A stretch of DNA of 45,787 bases, from NCBI GenBank assembly GCA_028713675.1, contig JAQTNV010000027.1, positions 1 to 45,787 of the forward strand, read 5' to 3'. Below the pieces are notes generated by a model. The model was not told the DNA's origin, did not search any database, and saw nothing but the letters and a program-made list of their open reading frames with translations. Below are positions 22,440 through 30,611 of this stretch, piece after piece; the stretch's first letter is position 1, and the number at the start of each line of letters is the position of its first letter. Source of the DNA: a bacterium. Lineage in GTDB: Bacteria; Desulfobacterota; JAPLJL01. Both the position numbers and the translations under genes were made by a program.

Positions 22440-23284
22440 TAGGACCAAGCCTGGGAATTTATCCGCCGGGATTCCTCTGAAAGACCGATCGGGCAGGCCC
22501 GCAGACATTCAAAACAATAATAAAAAATCCCGGTGTTCAGGTTCTGCCAGTATTCCCAGAACTCCGGGCTCCGGATCAGTTCTTTTTTCTTTTCGAGATC
22601 GGCTTTGACGATCTCGGTGGCGAAGCGGACCAGGCCCGGGAGACCGTGCTTGAGGATATTGGGGGCGCAGGCGAGGACATTGACCTTGCCGTCTTCGCCG
22701 ATGGCCTGGACCGGGCAGGCCTTGACGCATTTCATACAGTCGTTGCAGAGCCGCTCGGCATAGGGTTTGTCCGGGACCAGGGGGGCGTCGGTGAGGATTG
22801 TGACCAGGCGCACCCGGGGGCCGAATTCAGGCGTGAGGAGCAGACCGTTTATGCCGAGGTTGCCGAGGCCCGCCTCGACGGCGGTATGGCGGTGGGAGAC
22901 CTCGGCTTTCAGTCCCTGGGTTTCTTTCACCATCGGCACCGGCAAATGGGTAGGAATGGCCGCGCCCCGGAAACCGAGCTCATCGAGGCAGATGGTGAGA
23001 TCGTGGGCGATCCCGGTAAGCTTGGCGTACAGCCCCTGGGTGGAGAACTGGGCGATCCGGGGGTTTTCCCGGGAGGTCTCGAGAACGGAAGGAGGGATCC
23101 GGATCCCCGCGACGATCAGGGCGCTGGTGCCGGGGGGCGGGAGGATCTTCTCGATCCATTGATACTGTTCCGGGTATTTCTCCATCGCCCGGGAGCTGGC
23201 GATCCCGACCAGGTCCGCCCCGAGGGACAGGGTTTTTTGCTTGATTTTCTGGGTCAGCTCGCCGCTCGTCTTTTTCATGATCAT
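22439..23284 (-). CDS. QueG-like double [4Fe-4S] ferredoxin-domain protein
   Basis: A 281-residue cytoplasmic protein. The C-terminal part has two Cys clusters, RLCNDCMKCVKACP (about 180-195) and YYCFECLRACP (about 257-268), the double 4Fe-4S arrangement seen in epoxyqueuosine reductase and reductive-dehalogenase relatives. The N-terminal part (LGADLVGIASSRAMEKYP, GIRIPPSVLETS) matches the same superfamily. It is shorter than QueG (about 350) and lacks the HEAT-like tail, so tRNA modification is not assured; it could be an electron donor to another reductase. It is translationally coupled to the AttH-like lipoprotein gene downstream. Confidence 0.82.
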   Translation of the reverse strand: MIMKKTSGELTQKIKQKTLSLGADLVGIASSRAMEKYPEQYQWIEKILPPPGTSALIVAGIRIPPSVLETSRENPRIAQFSTQGLYAKLTGIAHDLTICLDELGFRGAAIPTHLPVPMVKETQGLKAEVSHRHTAVEAGLGNLGINGLLLTPEFGPRVRLVTILTDAPLVPDKPYAERLCNDCMKCVKACPVQAIGEDGKVNVLACAPNILKHGLPGLVRFATEIVKADLEKKKELIRSPEFWEYWQNLNTGIFYYCFECLRACPIGLSEESRRINSQAWS

Positions 23285-23403
23285 TGGGTTTCTCTATTGG
23301 ATCAGAACTTACAAATTTTGGGTCATGGGTTCTGGGCAAAAAGCCCAACACCTATCATCCGACACCTATGACTTGTTTCCGGTTACTTGCTACCGGCAAC
23401 CTG

Positions 23404-23706
23404 CTACTTGCGATTTTTCTTCTTTCCCCTCTTCCCGCCTTTCCATATAAATATTATCACAAAAACCAGAAAAACCGCGGAGAGAACTATCCGGCGGAGG
23501 GCGACCGGGCCGGGGGATGAAGATCCAAACTGCCGGCAGCCGCAGCCTCCGCCGCTCTCCATGATCCCGTTGCCGTTGGCCACCCCGGAGAGCTTGGCGA
23601 CGGTCAGTCCCCGGGGGAGATCGGCGGTATGGACAGGTGGTGAAATCAGGAAGAGAAAAACAAAGGATAATAGGAAAAACAGACTTGTCGCGTTTTTCGG
23701 ATTCAT
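23404..23706 (-). CDS. Tiny exported protein with Cys/Gly-rich C-terminal anchor (100 aa)
   Basis: The product has a signal peptide (FFLLSFVFLFLISPPVHTA), then only about 25 residues (DLPRGLTVAKLSGVANGNG), then ESGGGCGCRQFGSSSPG, one transmembrane helix (IVLSAVFLVFVIIFIW) and a basic tail (KGGKRGKKKNRK). The Gly-Cys motif, helix and Arg/Lys tail form the tripartite layout of C-terminal sorting signals such as MYXO-CTERM. Almost nothing remains between export signal and sorting signal, so it may be a small surface peptide. No family recognised beyond this layout. Gaps on both sides are repeat-filled. Confidence 0.6.
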   Translation of the reverse strand: MNPKNATSLFFLLSFVFLFLISPPVHTADLPRGLTVAKLSGVANGNGIMESGGGCGCRQFGSSSPGPVALRRIVLSAVFLVFVIIFIWKGGKRGKKKNRK

Positions 23707-23759
23707 TGGGACAGTCTAATTATTTAGGTCATGAGCAAAGAGCAATGATTAATTGTGTC

Positions 23760-23933
23760 CATTGAGTACATCGCCTCACGCTTTACGCTTTGGTTGTCAT
23801 CCTGAGCGGTAGCGAAGGATCTCTATTTCCACTATTAGGCTTCTTAACTTTTAGGCTTTTAGACTTTCGTCTCCATGCTCTTTGCCCTCTGCCCTCTGCC
23901 CGCTGCCCTATGCCCTATGCCCTATGCCCTATG
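23760..23933. repeat. Word-like repeat block with a GTCATCCTGAGC copy
   Basis: Contains cctcacgctttacgcttt, GTCATCCTGAGC..GAAGGATCTC (23796-23823), ttttaggcttttagac and then five to six tandem variants of ccctatg/ccctctg running into the stop of the thioesterase gene. The gap 23707-23933 has no gene. Confidence 0.65.
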
Positions 23934-24410
23934 CTAGAGACTTAGCTTTCCCGGCTCCTTGTTCACGAGCGCGTAGTAATTGCAGTTGGCCTTGCAGACC
24001 TCGACGCCCTTTTCGTCCACGGCGGTGATATCGATGATCCAGTCGCCCCGGCCCCGCTCGTCCACCGGCTTGATCTTGGCCTCCGCGTCCTCCTGCGAGA
24101 TCGAGAGACGGCAGTAGGTTTTGGTCATCGAGGGCTTCAGGTAGCGGATGGACATCGCCTTGTTGATCAGGGTGTAGCGTTCGTAGGGGTAGGTGGTGGC
24201 GAAGAGAGCGGCCCCCGCCATCTCGACCAGCATGACCAGCGAGCCGGCGTACATGATCCCGACATGGTTGGTGTTGGGCCCCATCGGCATAAAGACGGTG
24301 ATGTCCCGGTCCTTGAGTTTTTCCACCCCGAAGCCCGAGAACTGGATCACGGGGATCGTCTGCTGGAAACGCTCCACTAAGAATTGGTATTTTTCATCCA
24401 CTTCCGCCAT
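23934..24410 (-). CDS. Hotdog-fold thioesterase-like protein (PaaI/YiiD-C type)
   Basis: A 158-residue single hotdog domain. GPNTNHVGIMYAGSLVMLVEMAGAALFATT has the N-x-x-G-x-x-Y-A-G-x-L helix entry used by PaaI-like and DUF4442/YiiD C-terminal thioesterases (written here as one region but read in two parts, NTNHVGIMYAG and SLVMLVEMAG). The later MSIRYLKPSMTKTYCRLSI is the following strand. It would hydrolyse acyl-CoA or similar thioesters; substrate unknown. A ggaggg-type ribosome site precedes the ATG. It is separated from wrbA by 116 bases of cgagtttctagtttcgggtttcgag repeats. Confidence 0.8.
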   Translation of the reverse strand: MAEVDEKYQFLVERFQQTIPVIQFSGFGVEKLKDRDITVFMPMGPNTNHVGIMYAGSLVMLVEMAGAALFATTYPYERYTLINKAMSIRYLKPSMTKTYCRLSISQEDAEAKIKPVDERGRGDWIIDITAVDEKGVEVCKANCNYYALVNKEPGKLSL

Positions 24411-24526
24411 TTTTCCCTCCCGGTTAAAAAGAGTTTCGAGTTTCTAGTTTCGGGTTTCGAGTATATCTTTGATCTATCAGATGTTACCTGTTACTGGCAA
24501 CCGGCAACCGGCTACCGGCCACTTAT

Positions 24527-25138
24527 TTATTTCGAAAGTTTACCCGCGATCGTCGCCACGTGCTTTCCCTGGAAGCGGGCCCCGGCCAGCTCGTTCTCCG
24601 AGGGCATCCGCTCCCCCTGGCCGCCGGCAATCGTGGAGGCGCCGTAGGGCGAGCCGCCGGTGACTTCATTAGTGATGGTCTGCCCGGAGAAGCTGTAGGG
24701 AAGGCCCACCAACACCATCCCGTGATGAAGCAGGGTGGTATGGAAGCTGAGAATCGTGGATTCCTGTCCCCCGTGCTGGGTACCCGAGCTCGTGAAAACA
24801 CTGCCCGCCTTGCCCACCAGGGCCCCCTGGGCCCAGAGCCGGCCGGTGGCGTCAAGGAACTGGCGCATCTGCCCGCACATGTTTCCGAAGCGGGTGGGGG
24901 TGCCGAAGATGACTGCGTCGGCCTGGCCCAATTCCTCCACGGTGCAGACCGGGATGTGAGCAAAGGACTTCTGGGCCTCGAGGGCGCCCGTCCTTTTGAG
25001 GATCTCTTCGGGAAGCGTCTCCGGGACGCGCCGGAGAACCACCTCGGCTCCCGGTACTTCCCGGGCGCCTGCGGCCACCGTCTCGGCCATCCGGTGAATG
25101 TGACCGGAAGCCGAATAGAAAACGATCAGGATCTTCAT
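24527..25138 (-). CDS. wrbA: NAD(P)H:quinone oxidoreductase WrbA
   Basis: A 203-residue flavodoxin-like protein, the usual WrbA length. [19 protein letters not shown] is the FMN phosphate loop; [21 protein letters not shown] and [18 protein letters not shown] are the two other FMN-contacting segments characteristic of Wrb[21 protein letters not shown] is the family C-terminal loop. It reduces quinones by two electrons and protects against oxidative stress. The ATG follows aaggagga. It begins 16 bases after the PAS-GGDEF gene, so the two are likely in one transcript. Confidence 0.95.
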   Translation of the reverse strand: MKILIVFYSASGHIHRMAETVAAGAREVPGAEVVLRRVPETLPEEILKRTGALEAQKSFAHIPVCTVEELGQADAVIFGTPTRFGNMCGQMRQFLDATGRLWAQGALVGKAGSVFTSSGTQHGGQESTILSFHTTLLHHGMVLVGLPYSFSGQTITNEVTGGSPYGASTIAGGQGERMPSENELAGARFQGKHVATIAGKLSK

Positions 25139-25154
25139 TTCTTTATCCTCCTTA

Positions 25155-26090
25155 TTATTTTGCGGGGAAGGGATCCCCTTTCGGTTTGTTTCGCAGGATC
25201 ACCGCCTGGTTGCCCCGGTTATTCTGGATTTCGAGCAATTTATTCTCTAAGGATTGAAGCAGCTTTTCCATGGTGATTTCCGGGTCGGCGGACCGGCCGG
25301 CGATCGAAATGGTGACGGGAACCTCGCTGCCCTGGGTCAGGACGCTCGAATGATCGGCCAGGAAGCAGAATTTTTTGGCGATGGAGAACAGCTGCGTTTC
25401 ATCCACGTTGTCGATCAGGGCCAGGAAATTACCGTCCCCCAGGTAGCTCAGGGTGTCGAAGGGCCGGGTATTGTGGGTCAGGATCCGCCCCAGCATCTTG
25501 ACCGCGTCCAGCTTGCTGCGGTGGCCGGGGGCGTTGAGCTGCTCGAAGCCGTCGATCCCGAGGTAGAGGACGCCGAAAGGTTCGGCGTATCTTTTCAGCT
25601 TCTCCAGCTTGCCCTTGAGATGGTTTTCGAAGTATTTTCGGTTGCCCAGGCCGGTGTCGGGATCGAAAAGGGTGGCTTTTTCCAGCCGCTGGATTCTTTC
25701 CTGAAACATGATTTTCTGGGAATTATCCCGGAAAATCTGGACCGCCCCGGCGATCCGGTCCTTGGCGTCCCGGATGGCCAGGACCTGGACCAGGACCGGC
25801 ACCCGGTGCCCGTCCCGGTGCTGGAGATAAAGCTCGGCCTCGCGCTCGCGCCCGTCGGAAAGGGTCTGGAGCATCGGGCAGTTTCCCTCGCAGAGCTTCA
25901 CCCCCTGGGCATCGATGTGGTTGAGCAGGTCCTCGGCGCATTTTTTCCCGATCATTTCGTTGGCCAGGCAGCCGGAAATCCTTTCCGCGCCCCGGTTCCA
26001 GTAAAGGATGGTCCGGTCCGGGTCGACGAAATATATCCCGTCGCTCAGTTGGTTCAGGAGGATCCGGAAAAATTTCTTGTTCAGGCGCAT
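25155..26090 (-). CDS. PAS-GGDEF protein with degenerate GGDEF motif
   Basis: A 311-residue protein: a PAS domain (about 10-125, [20 protein letters not shown] ... [10 protein letters not shown]), a short helix and a GGDEF-fold domain (about 140-290; [14 protein letters not shown] entry). The active loop reads [11 protein letters not shown] where GG(D/E)EF is expected, so diguanylate cyclase activity is doubtful and it may be a GTP- or c-di-GMP-binding sensor instead. [11 protein letters not shown] within the PAS region has the C-x4-C seen in some redox PAS domains. No signal peptide or membrane segment. It lies upstream of wrbA in a probable two-gene operon. Confidence 0.85.
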   Translation of the reverse strand: MRLNKKFFRILLNQLSDGIYFVDPDRTILYWNRGAERISGCLANEMIGKKCAEDLLNHIDAQGVKLCEGNCPMLQTLSDGREREAELYLQHRDGHRVPVLVQVLAIRDAKDRIAGAVQIFRDNSQKIMFQERIQRLEKATLFDPDTGLGNRKYFENHLKGKLEKLKRYAEPFGVLYLGIDGFEQLNAPGHRSKLDAVKMLGRILTHNTRPFDTLSYLGDGNFLALIDNVDETQLFSIAKKFCFLADHSSVLTQGSEVPVTISIAGRSADPEITMEKLLQSLENKLLEIQNNRGNQAVILRNKPKGDPFPAK

Positions 26091-26183
26091 GGAAGAGGCT
26101 CAATTTAGGTTTAATAAATATCAATTATACCCGGCCCCGGGAATTTTTTCCCCCTCTTCCCGCGCCCGGGCTGGTTTTGTTTT

Positions 26184-27083
26184 TCAGGTTTGCTCCCGCG
26201 GATGCGCGGTCAATGAGATTGTTTCGGACTGAGCGGCGCACAGGCAGGCGCCGAAGATAAAAATGATCCCGGACAGATAAATCCACAGCAGCAACGCCAT
26301 GATCCCGCCGAATGCCCCATAGATCGCATTCAACATGGCAAAGGATTTCAGGTAGATTACGAACAGGCTTTGGCTCGCCCACAACAAAACCGTGGCGCAC
26401 AGGGCGGCGGCCCACACTTCGGCAAACCGCATGAGCCGGCGCGGAGCCAGCTGGTAAAAAATACTCAGGCCGAGGAACACTACCAATAACGGGACGATCA
26501 AGCTCCCCCAACCATACAACCAGGAAAGGATTGCCGGTGCAGAAAAGAGCCAGCCCCGCACCATCATCGTCAGAATCGGCATCGCTATGCCCACGACGAT
26601 CGCGATGCTCGAGATGCCAAGCAAGATCAGGCTTTTTAGTGGCAGCCGCCACCAATTGTGATCCTTAATGCCCCAGGCCCGGTTGGTGGTGGTGATGACA
26701 ATTGTAAAAAATTGAATGGCCGCCCAGACCAGCATCAGAAACGCAACCACGCCCGCGGGTCCGCGCGTTTTGACCACCCCACCCGCGGTGTCGAAAATGT
26801 AACGCTGCATTTCGCCTTTAATCGGAACATAGTGTTCAACGTAGGCAATAACCGTTTTTCCGGCCGTGTCCCGGTCAATAAAAACCGAGGCAACCGTGAC
26901 GAAGAGAATGATCAAAGGGAACAACGCGAAAAACGCATCGAAGGCGAATGCCCCGGCCCGCTGTGCCCCGTCAATCTGCTCATACTTTTTAGCGGCAAGG
27001 TACAGGATCGCCACAATCCGGCGTGTCTTTTGTTCAAGCTTATCTATAAATTTATGGAACATAATTAAATCTTTAAAAAGCAT
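26184..27083 (-). CDS. YihY/virulence factor BrkB family membrane protein
   Basis: A 299-residue inner-membrane protein with about six helices. AGAFAFDAFFALFPLIILFV is the conserved family entry (A-x-x-Y/F-x-x-F/L-x-L-x-P), and YGAFGGIMALLLWIYLSGIIFIFGA the conserved Y-G-x-x-G-x-x-L-L-L-W-x-Y end (here read as YGAFGGIMALLLW then IYLSGIIFIFGA). These proteins are often mislabelled RNase BN; the true function is unknown, with proposed roles in envelope or lipid homeostasis. It is the last gene of the AI-2E - POTRA-barrel - hydrolase-barrel run, 49 bases after the previous stop. An internal ATG at residue 8 is an alternative start; no strong ribosome site is visible for either. Confidence 0.9.
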   Translation of the reverse strand: MLFKDLIMFHKFIDKLEQKTRRIVAILYLAAKKYEQIDGAQRAGAFAFDAFFALFPLIILFVTVASVFIDRDTAGKTVIAYVEHYVPIKGEMQRYIFDTAGGVVKTRGPAGVVAFLMLVWAAIQFFTIVITTTNRAWGIKDHNWWRLPLKSLILLGISSIAIVVGIAMPILTMMVRGWLFSAPAILSWLYGWGSLIVPLLVVFLGLSIFYQLAPRRLMRFAEVWAAALCATVLLWASQSLFVIYLKSFAMLNAIYGAFGGIMALLLWIYLSGIIFIFGACLCAAQSETISLTAHPREQT

Positions 27084-27132
27084 TCTTGTTTTGTTTTCAT
27101 GAGCCTGGTGGAATTTGAAAAGCCATTCGCCG

Positions 27133-28866
27133 TCAGCCGGAGAGAATTCCGAGGCCGACGCTGAAGCGATATTGCGGATAGGTCAGCGGCACGCCATGGA
27201 TTTGAGGAATCGGCATCGCGAAACTTAAGGGGTTGATGATGAGAAGAAATATTCGAGAAAGTTTCCACTCCACCCCCAGAGGGCTGATCGCACCGTAAAA
27301 TCCGATGTTTCCCTTGCTCGCTCCGTAAAGATCGATCAGCAAATAAGAGAGGCCGAGGTTCACCGTCGTTCGTAAGTTGAATTTTTCGTAGGCCAGCGGA
27401 AGCCGGAGAATAATCGTGCCATACGTATTGAATGCCCCCGCCCGGACCGGAGTGGGACTTTTCAACGAAACCCACGGATTCCATTCCGCATCCCAGCCAA
27501 ACGTCCATTGGGTGCTGATGCGGCGGCGGATGCCGAGCTGGCCCGCGAACGCCGGTTTATTGACTGAGCCGGAAAGACCCAAGTAAGCGCCCCAGGCCCC
27601 TTGCGACGGATCGCGGGGGCCTGGCTGCGGCACCGGTATTGTGACCGGAGGCGGGGGGGCGTGCGGGTCGGGGGTAACGGATTCCTCGGTGGTTCCCGCC
27701 GGAAACTGGTCCGGCTCCGCAGCCGGTGCGCTGTCGGCAGTGAGGGTGATCGCGCCCGCGATCATGAACGCTGCCACGAGAGAGGGGATTTTTCTCCGGT
27801 GGCGGAAGAGTATTGTCAGGATCAAAAGCACGCAGATGCTTACCAGGAAGAAACCATCGCCGCCGGACGCGCCGGACATGGACATGCAGCCGAAAGGGGT
27901 CAAGTTTTGGTCCCGGTATTGTTTCTCGGGTGCGTCGCACCAGTTGTTGTCGAAATTACAACCGGGGGAATAACTTAGATACATGTCGAGGATTCCGTCT
28001 ACCGCGGCCATTTTTTCGTCCGGGGTTTTTTGGGGATCCAGCGTTGTGCTCAGAAGCGCGATGGAGGCTTCGGTCGCAAGCTTGCGCCTGGCCGTTCTCA
28101 GTTCGTCGGGATCATCACAGAAATCCATTTTATTGGCGTGGGCCGGCCCGTCACGCGATTCCTTCAGATTCCCGTCAGCTTTATCGATCCAATTTAAAAC
28201 CACCGTGATCTCCATTCCGTCGGCGGTTCGATACATGTGCGTGAAGCTGTCCGCCATCGCATGGATCGCCTGGCCGATGCGCACGTAATAGGTGGGGAGC
28301 GAGGCATCAATATCCCCGCGAAGCGATAAATGCAAGGGCAGCGAAGTGCGTTTGGCCGGATCAGGGACACCATTCGGATCGAGTCCGGCCAGCGCTTCCA
28401 CTACCCGTCCGCGAATGAATTTCCGGCAATCATTTACCGCGGCTTCAGATCCGCCGGGTTCGTCCTCGGCCTTATTGCGAAGGCAATGTTCATCCTGATT
28501 GTCGGGATTACCGTGAACCAGCACCAGCTGGGTGAGATCGTCCGACGCCCGTCCTTTTAAATCGTTGTCACGGACACCCACGAGGAGCGTCACGCCGCCC
28601 AGATCCTTCATGTCCTGGTCCGGAGTGAACTCCAAATCGTCGACCAGCGCCCGCTCGTTAGCCGTCAGGGGAAGAGGCGCGGCGGTCTGGAGTTCCAGGC
28701 GCACCGTCCGAAGCGTTTCGGACGCGATTTTCTCGTGACAACCCGCGCTGAGCAGGGTTTTGATTGTGTATGCATTTGCGGCACCAGGGATAAATCCGAG
28801 CAACATTAGGATGGCGGCGGCCCACACTTTGGCGAACCGCATATTTTTAATTTTTTCGGGTTTCAT
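27133..28866 (-). CDS. Hydrolase-like domain fused through a sorting-type helix to an outer-membrane barrel
   Basis: About 577 residues. The N-terminal signal peptide (RFAKVWAAAILMLLGFIPGA) is followed by a Cys-rich helical domain (to about 330) with IGQAIHAMADSFTHMYRT, whose His-x3-Asp-x3-His resembles zinc-dependent phospholipase C/S1-P1 nuclease ligands. Then come FGCMSMSGASGGDGFF, a transmembrane helix and RHRRK, like a MYXO-CTERM tail. Next is a second signal-peptide-like stretch (SLVAAFMIAGAITLTADSAP, AAEP), a Pro-rich linker (about 400-425) and a barrel domain of about 155 residues. The preceding gene's TGA overlaps a possible TTG start at 28881; ATG 28866 is chosen. Residue numbers count from the TTG. 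Confidence 0.68.
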   Translation of the reverse strand: MKPEKIKNMRFAKVWAAAILMLLGFIPGAANAYTIKTLLSAGCHEKIASETLRTVRLELQTAAPLPLTANERALVDDLEFTPDQDMKDLGGVTLLVGVRDNDLKGRASDDLTQLVLVHGNPDNQDEHCLRNKAEDEPGGSEAAVNDCRKFIRGRVVEALAGLDPNGVPDPAKRTSLPLHLSLRGDIDASLPTYYVRIGQAIHAMADSFTHMYRTADGMEITVVLNWIDKADGNLKESRDGPAHANKMDFCDDPDELRTARRKLATEASIALLSTTLDPQKTPDEKMAAVDGILDMYLSYSPGCNFDNNWCDAPEKQYRDQNLTPFGCMSMSGASGGDGFFLVSICVLLILTILFRHRRKIPSLVAAFMIAGAITLTADSAPAAEPDQFPAGTTEESVTPDPHAPPPPVTIPVPQPGPRDPSQGAWGAYLGLSGSVNKPAFAGQLGIRRRISTQWTFGWDAEWNPWVSLKSPTPVRAGAFNTYGTIILRLPLAYEKFNLRTTVNLGLSYLLIDLYGASKGNIGFYGAISPLGVEWKLSRIFLLIINPLSFAMPIPQIHGVPLTYPQYRFSVGLGILSG

Positions 28867-28877
28867 TAGACCGTCAG

Positions 28878-30605
28878 TCAAAATGCCTGATTCAGCGTCG
28901 CGCTGAAACCTCGCTCATTGGAGCCGTGCGAAGCTATACCAATGGCATAATAAATGTCGAGCTGAAAAGCGGCGGCGATGAGGACGTGGAAGCTCGGACC
29001 GGCACTGGCGACAACGCGTGCATGGTCGTGCTGGCGGTCGGGCGCGGGCGTAATTTCGCCGAAAAGTGCGGAATCCACGAAGGCGCCCACTTTGTACACG
29101 TCGCGGGTCAATGAATAGCGAAGTTCCAACCCGCCGCTCACGACTCGACGGGTGAAGAAACGTGAGCCATAGACACCCCGGACATACGTCCCGCCGACGG
29201 ACTGATCCTCGAAGAACGGGATTTTCGAGGCTTTACCCCAGACATAAGCCCCGTTGCTGGTGAGCCAGATGTCGTGCCAGCCGACGGGGATGATGTATTG
29301 ATAGCGGTAGGTCGCGAGGCCGTAGGCGTAGGCACCGTTACCCAAACGTTGCCGGCCGTCGATTGCGAATTCATGTCTGCGGTCGGCGCGAATCTCGTCA
29401 GGGTCAAACGTAAGATGTACGGCCGTGTCGATGTACGGCTGATTATCGTTGCCGGGCGAGACCAAGGGTATGGCCAGGGGGTCGACCTGCTCGAGGTGAA
29501 AGATGTCATCGCGCTCGGCGCCGAAACCGAGCGACACATTTCCGCCGACGAACAGATCGTAGTGCAGGGCCAATCCTGCCTGGGCGCGGGTCACCCTGTA
29601 GTTCTCTAAGCCGAGGTCGGGTCGCTGGCGACTGGTGAAATCCCCGCGGATGACTACCGCCGGCCGAAGTTCATCCAGAAACGGAGGAGAAAACCAGGAG
29701 GCCGCGGCCGCGGCCCGCTGGATAGCCAGGTAGGAGTGCTGGTCGAGCAGACTGTTGCGGGTCGACAAACCCAGCGTCCCCTCCGTCGCCCAGCGGTCGG
29801 TGGCGAACAGCAGGTCCTCGTTCTTGTATCTGAGGCCGAGTTTGAATCCGTCGGGACTGCTGAGGCTGGCCAACAGCCCCAGACCCGGGGACCAGGCGCG
29901 CCGCCGAAAGAGGATATGCAGCTCGTAATCGGCGCGGGACGGGATTAACGAATGGCCGATCCAGGTGCCCAGCCCCTCAAACATACCTCCGGTCGGCGCG
30001 ACGAGAGGGCGCGACGGCTCCGCCGAATACTCGAGGTTTCCAATCTCCGGGCCGATTTTCTTGTGCTTGGTGCTCTCAACCAGCTTCCAACCCTCGACAT
30101 CAATACCGTACTCGCGCTTGATGCGCACGAGCTGGCGTTCGAGATAAGGCCGGTTGAAGACACCTTTGGGCAGGTTCAGGGCAATGAGCGCCTGCACGGT
30201 GCGCAAGGAGCTGGTGCCGCGAAAGAGGATCTTTTCGAGATGACCTTCGTCGATGTCGACGCGGATATGGCTGCTTTCGACGGCGGTCTCGACCCGGGCA
30301 AGATCGTAGCCGGCGCTCCAAAGAAAGGCTTGGTATTGCTTGCGGACGCGGTCGGCCGTGTCTTGGTTGGCCGCGCTTCCTTCCGGCAGGGTGAGAATCG
30401 CCAGGTATATCTCATCAGGAAGAACAACGTTGCCATGAAAAACAAGCAGCGTTCGCGCGTTGGTTGATCTTGCGGATGTCGCCGGCCCGACCTGCGACGG
30501 GGCTTCGTTGGCCATTAGCCTGCTGGCGGACGTTGTCAGCAAAAGAATGATTAGCGAGAACCGCGCCATCATTCCCGCGGCGTTAGCAGAATGATCGATG
30601 TACAT
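28878..30605 (-). CDS. POTRA-containing outer-membrane beta-barrel protein (Omp85-like)
   Basis: A 575-residue protein. A signal peptide starts at MMARFSLIILLLTTSAS (internal Met at residue 12; ATG 30605 gives a longer N terminus with aaaggg before it). Residues about 50-170 look like one or two POTRA domains: LLVFHGNVVLPDEIYLAI, RVRKQYQAFLWSAGYDLARV, HIRVDIDEGHLEKILFRG. The remaining ~380 residues alternate as barrel strands and end in TLNQAF with a C-terminal Phe, the outer-membrane insertion signal. FhaC/TamA/BamA relatives insert or secrete proteins. The gene overlaps the start of the hydrolase-barrel gene, pointing to it as candidate partner or client. Confidence 0.8.
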   Translation of the reverse strand: MYIDHSANAAGMMARFSLIILLLTTSASRLMANEAPSQVGPATSARSTNARTLLVFHGNVVLPDEIYLAILTLPEGSAANQDTADRVRKQYQAFLWSAGYDLARVETAVESSHIRVDIDEGHLEKILFRGTSSLRTVQALIALNLPKGVFNRPYLERQLVRIKREYGIDVEGWKLVESTKHKKIGPEIGNLEYSAEPSRPLVAPTGGMFEGLGTWIGHSLIPSRADYELHILFRRRAWSPGLGLLASLSSPDGFKLGLRYKNEDLLFATDRWATEGTLGLSTRNSLLDQHSYLAIQRAAAAASWFSPPFLDELRPAVVIRGDFTSRQRPDLGLENYRVTRAQAGLALHYDLFVGGNVSLGFGAERDDIFHLEQVDPLAIPLVSPGNDNQPYIDTAVHLTFDPDEIRADRRHEFAIDGRQRLGNGAYAYGLATYRYQYIIPVGWHDIWLTSNGAYVWGKASKIPFFEDQSVGGTYVRGVYGSRFFTRRVVSGGLELRYSLTRDVYKVGAFVDSALFGEITPAPDRQHDHARVVASAGPSFHVLIAAAFQLDIYYAIGIASHGSNERGFSATLNQAF

Positions 30606-30611
30606 TTCCCT

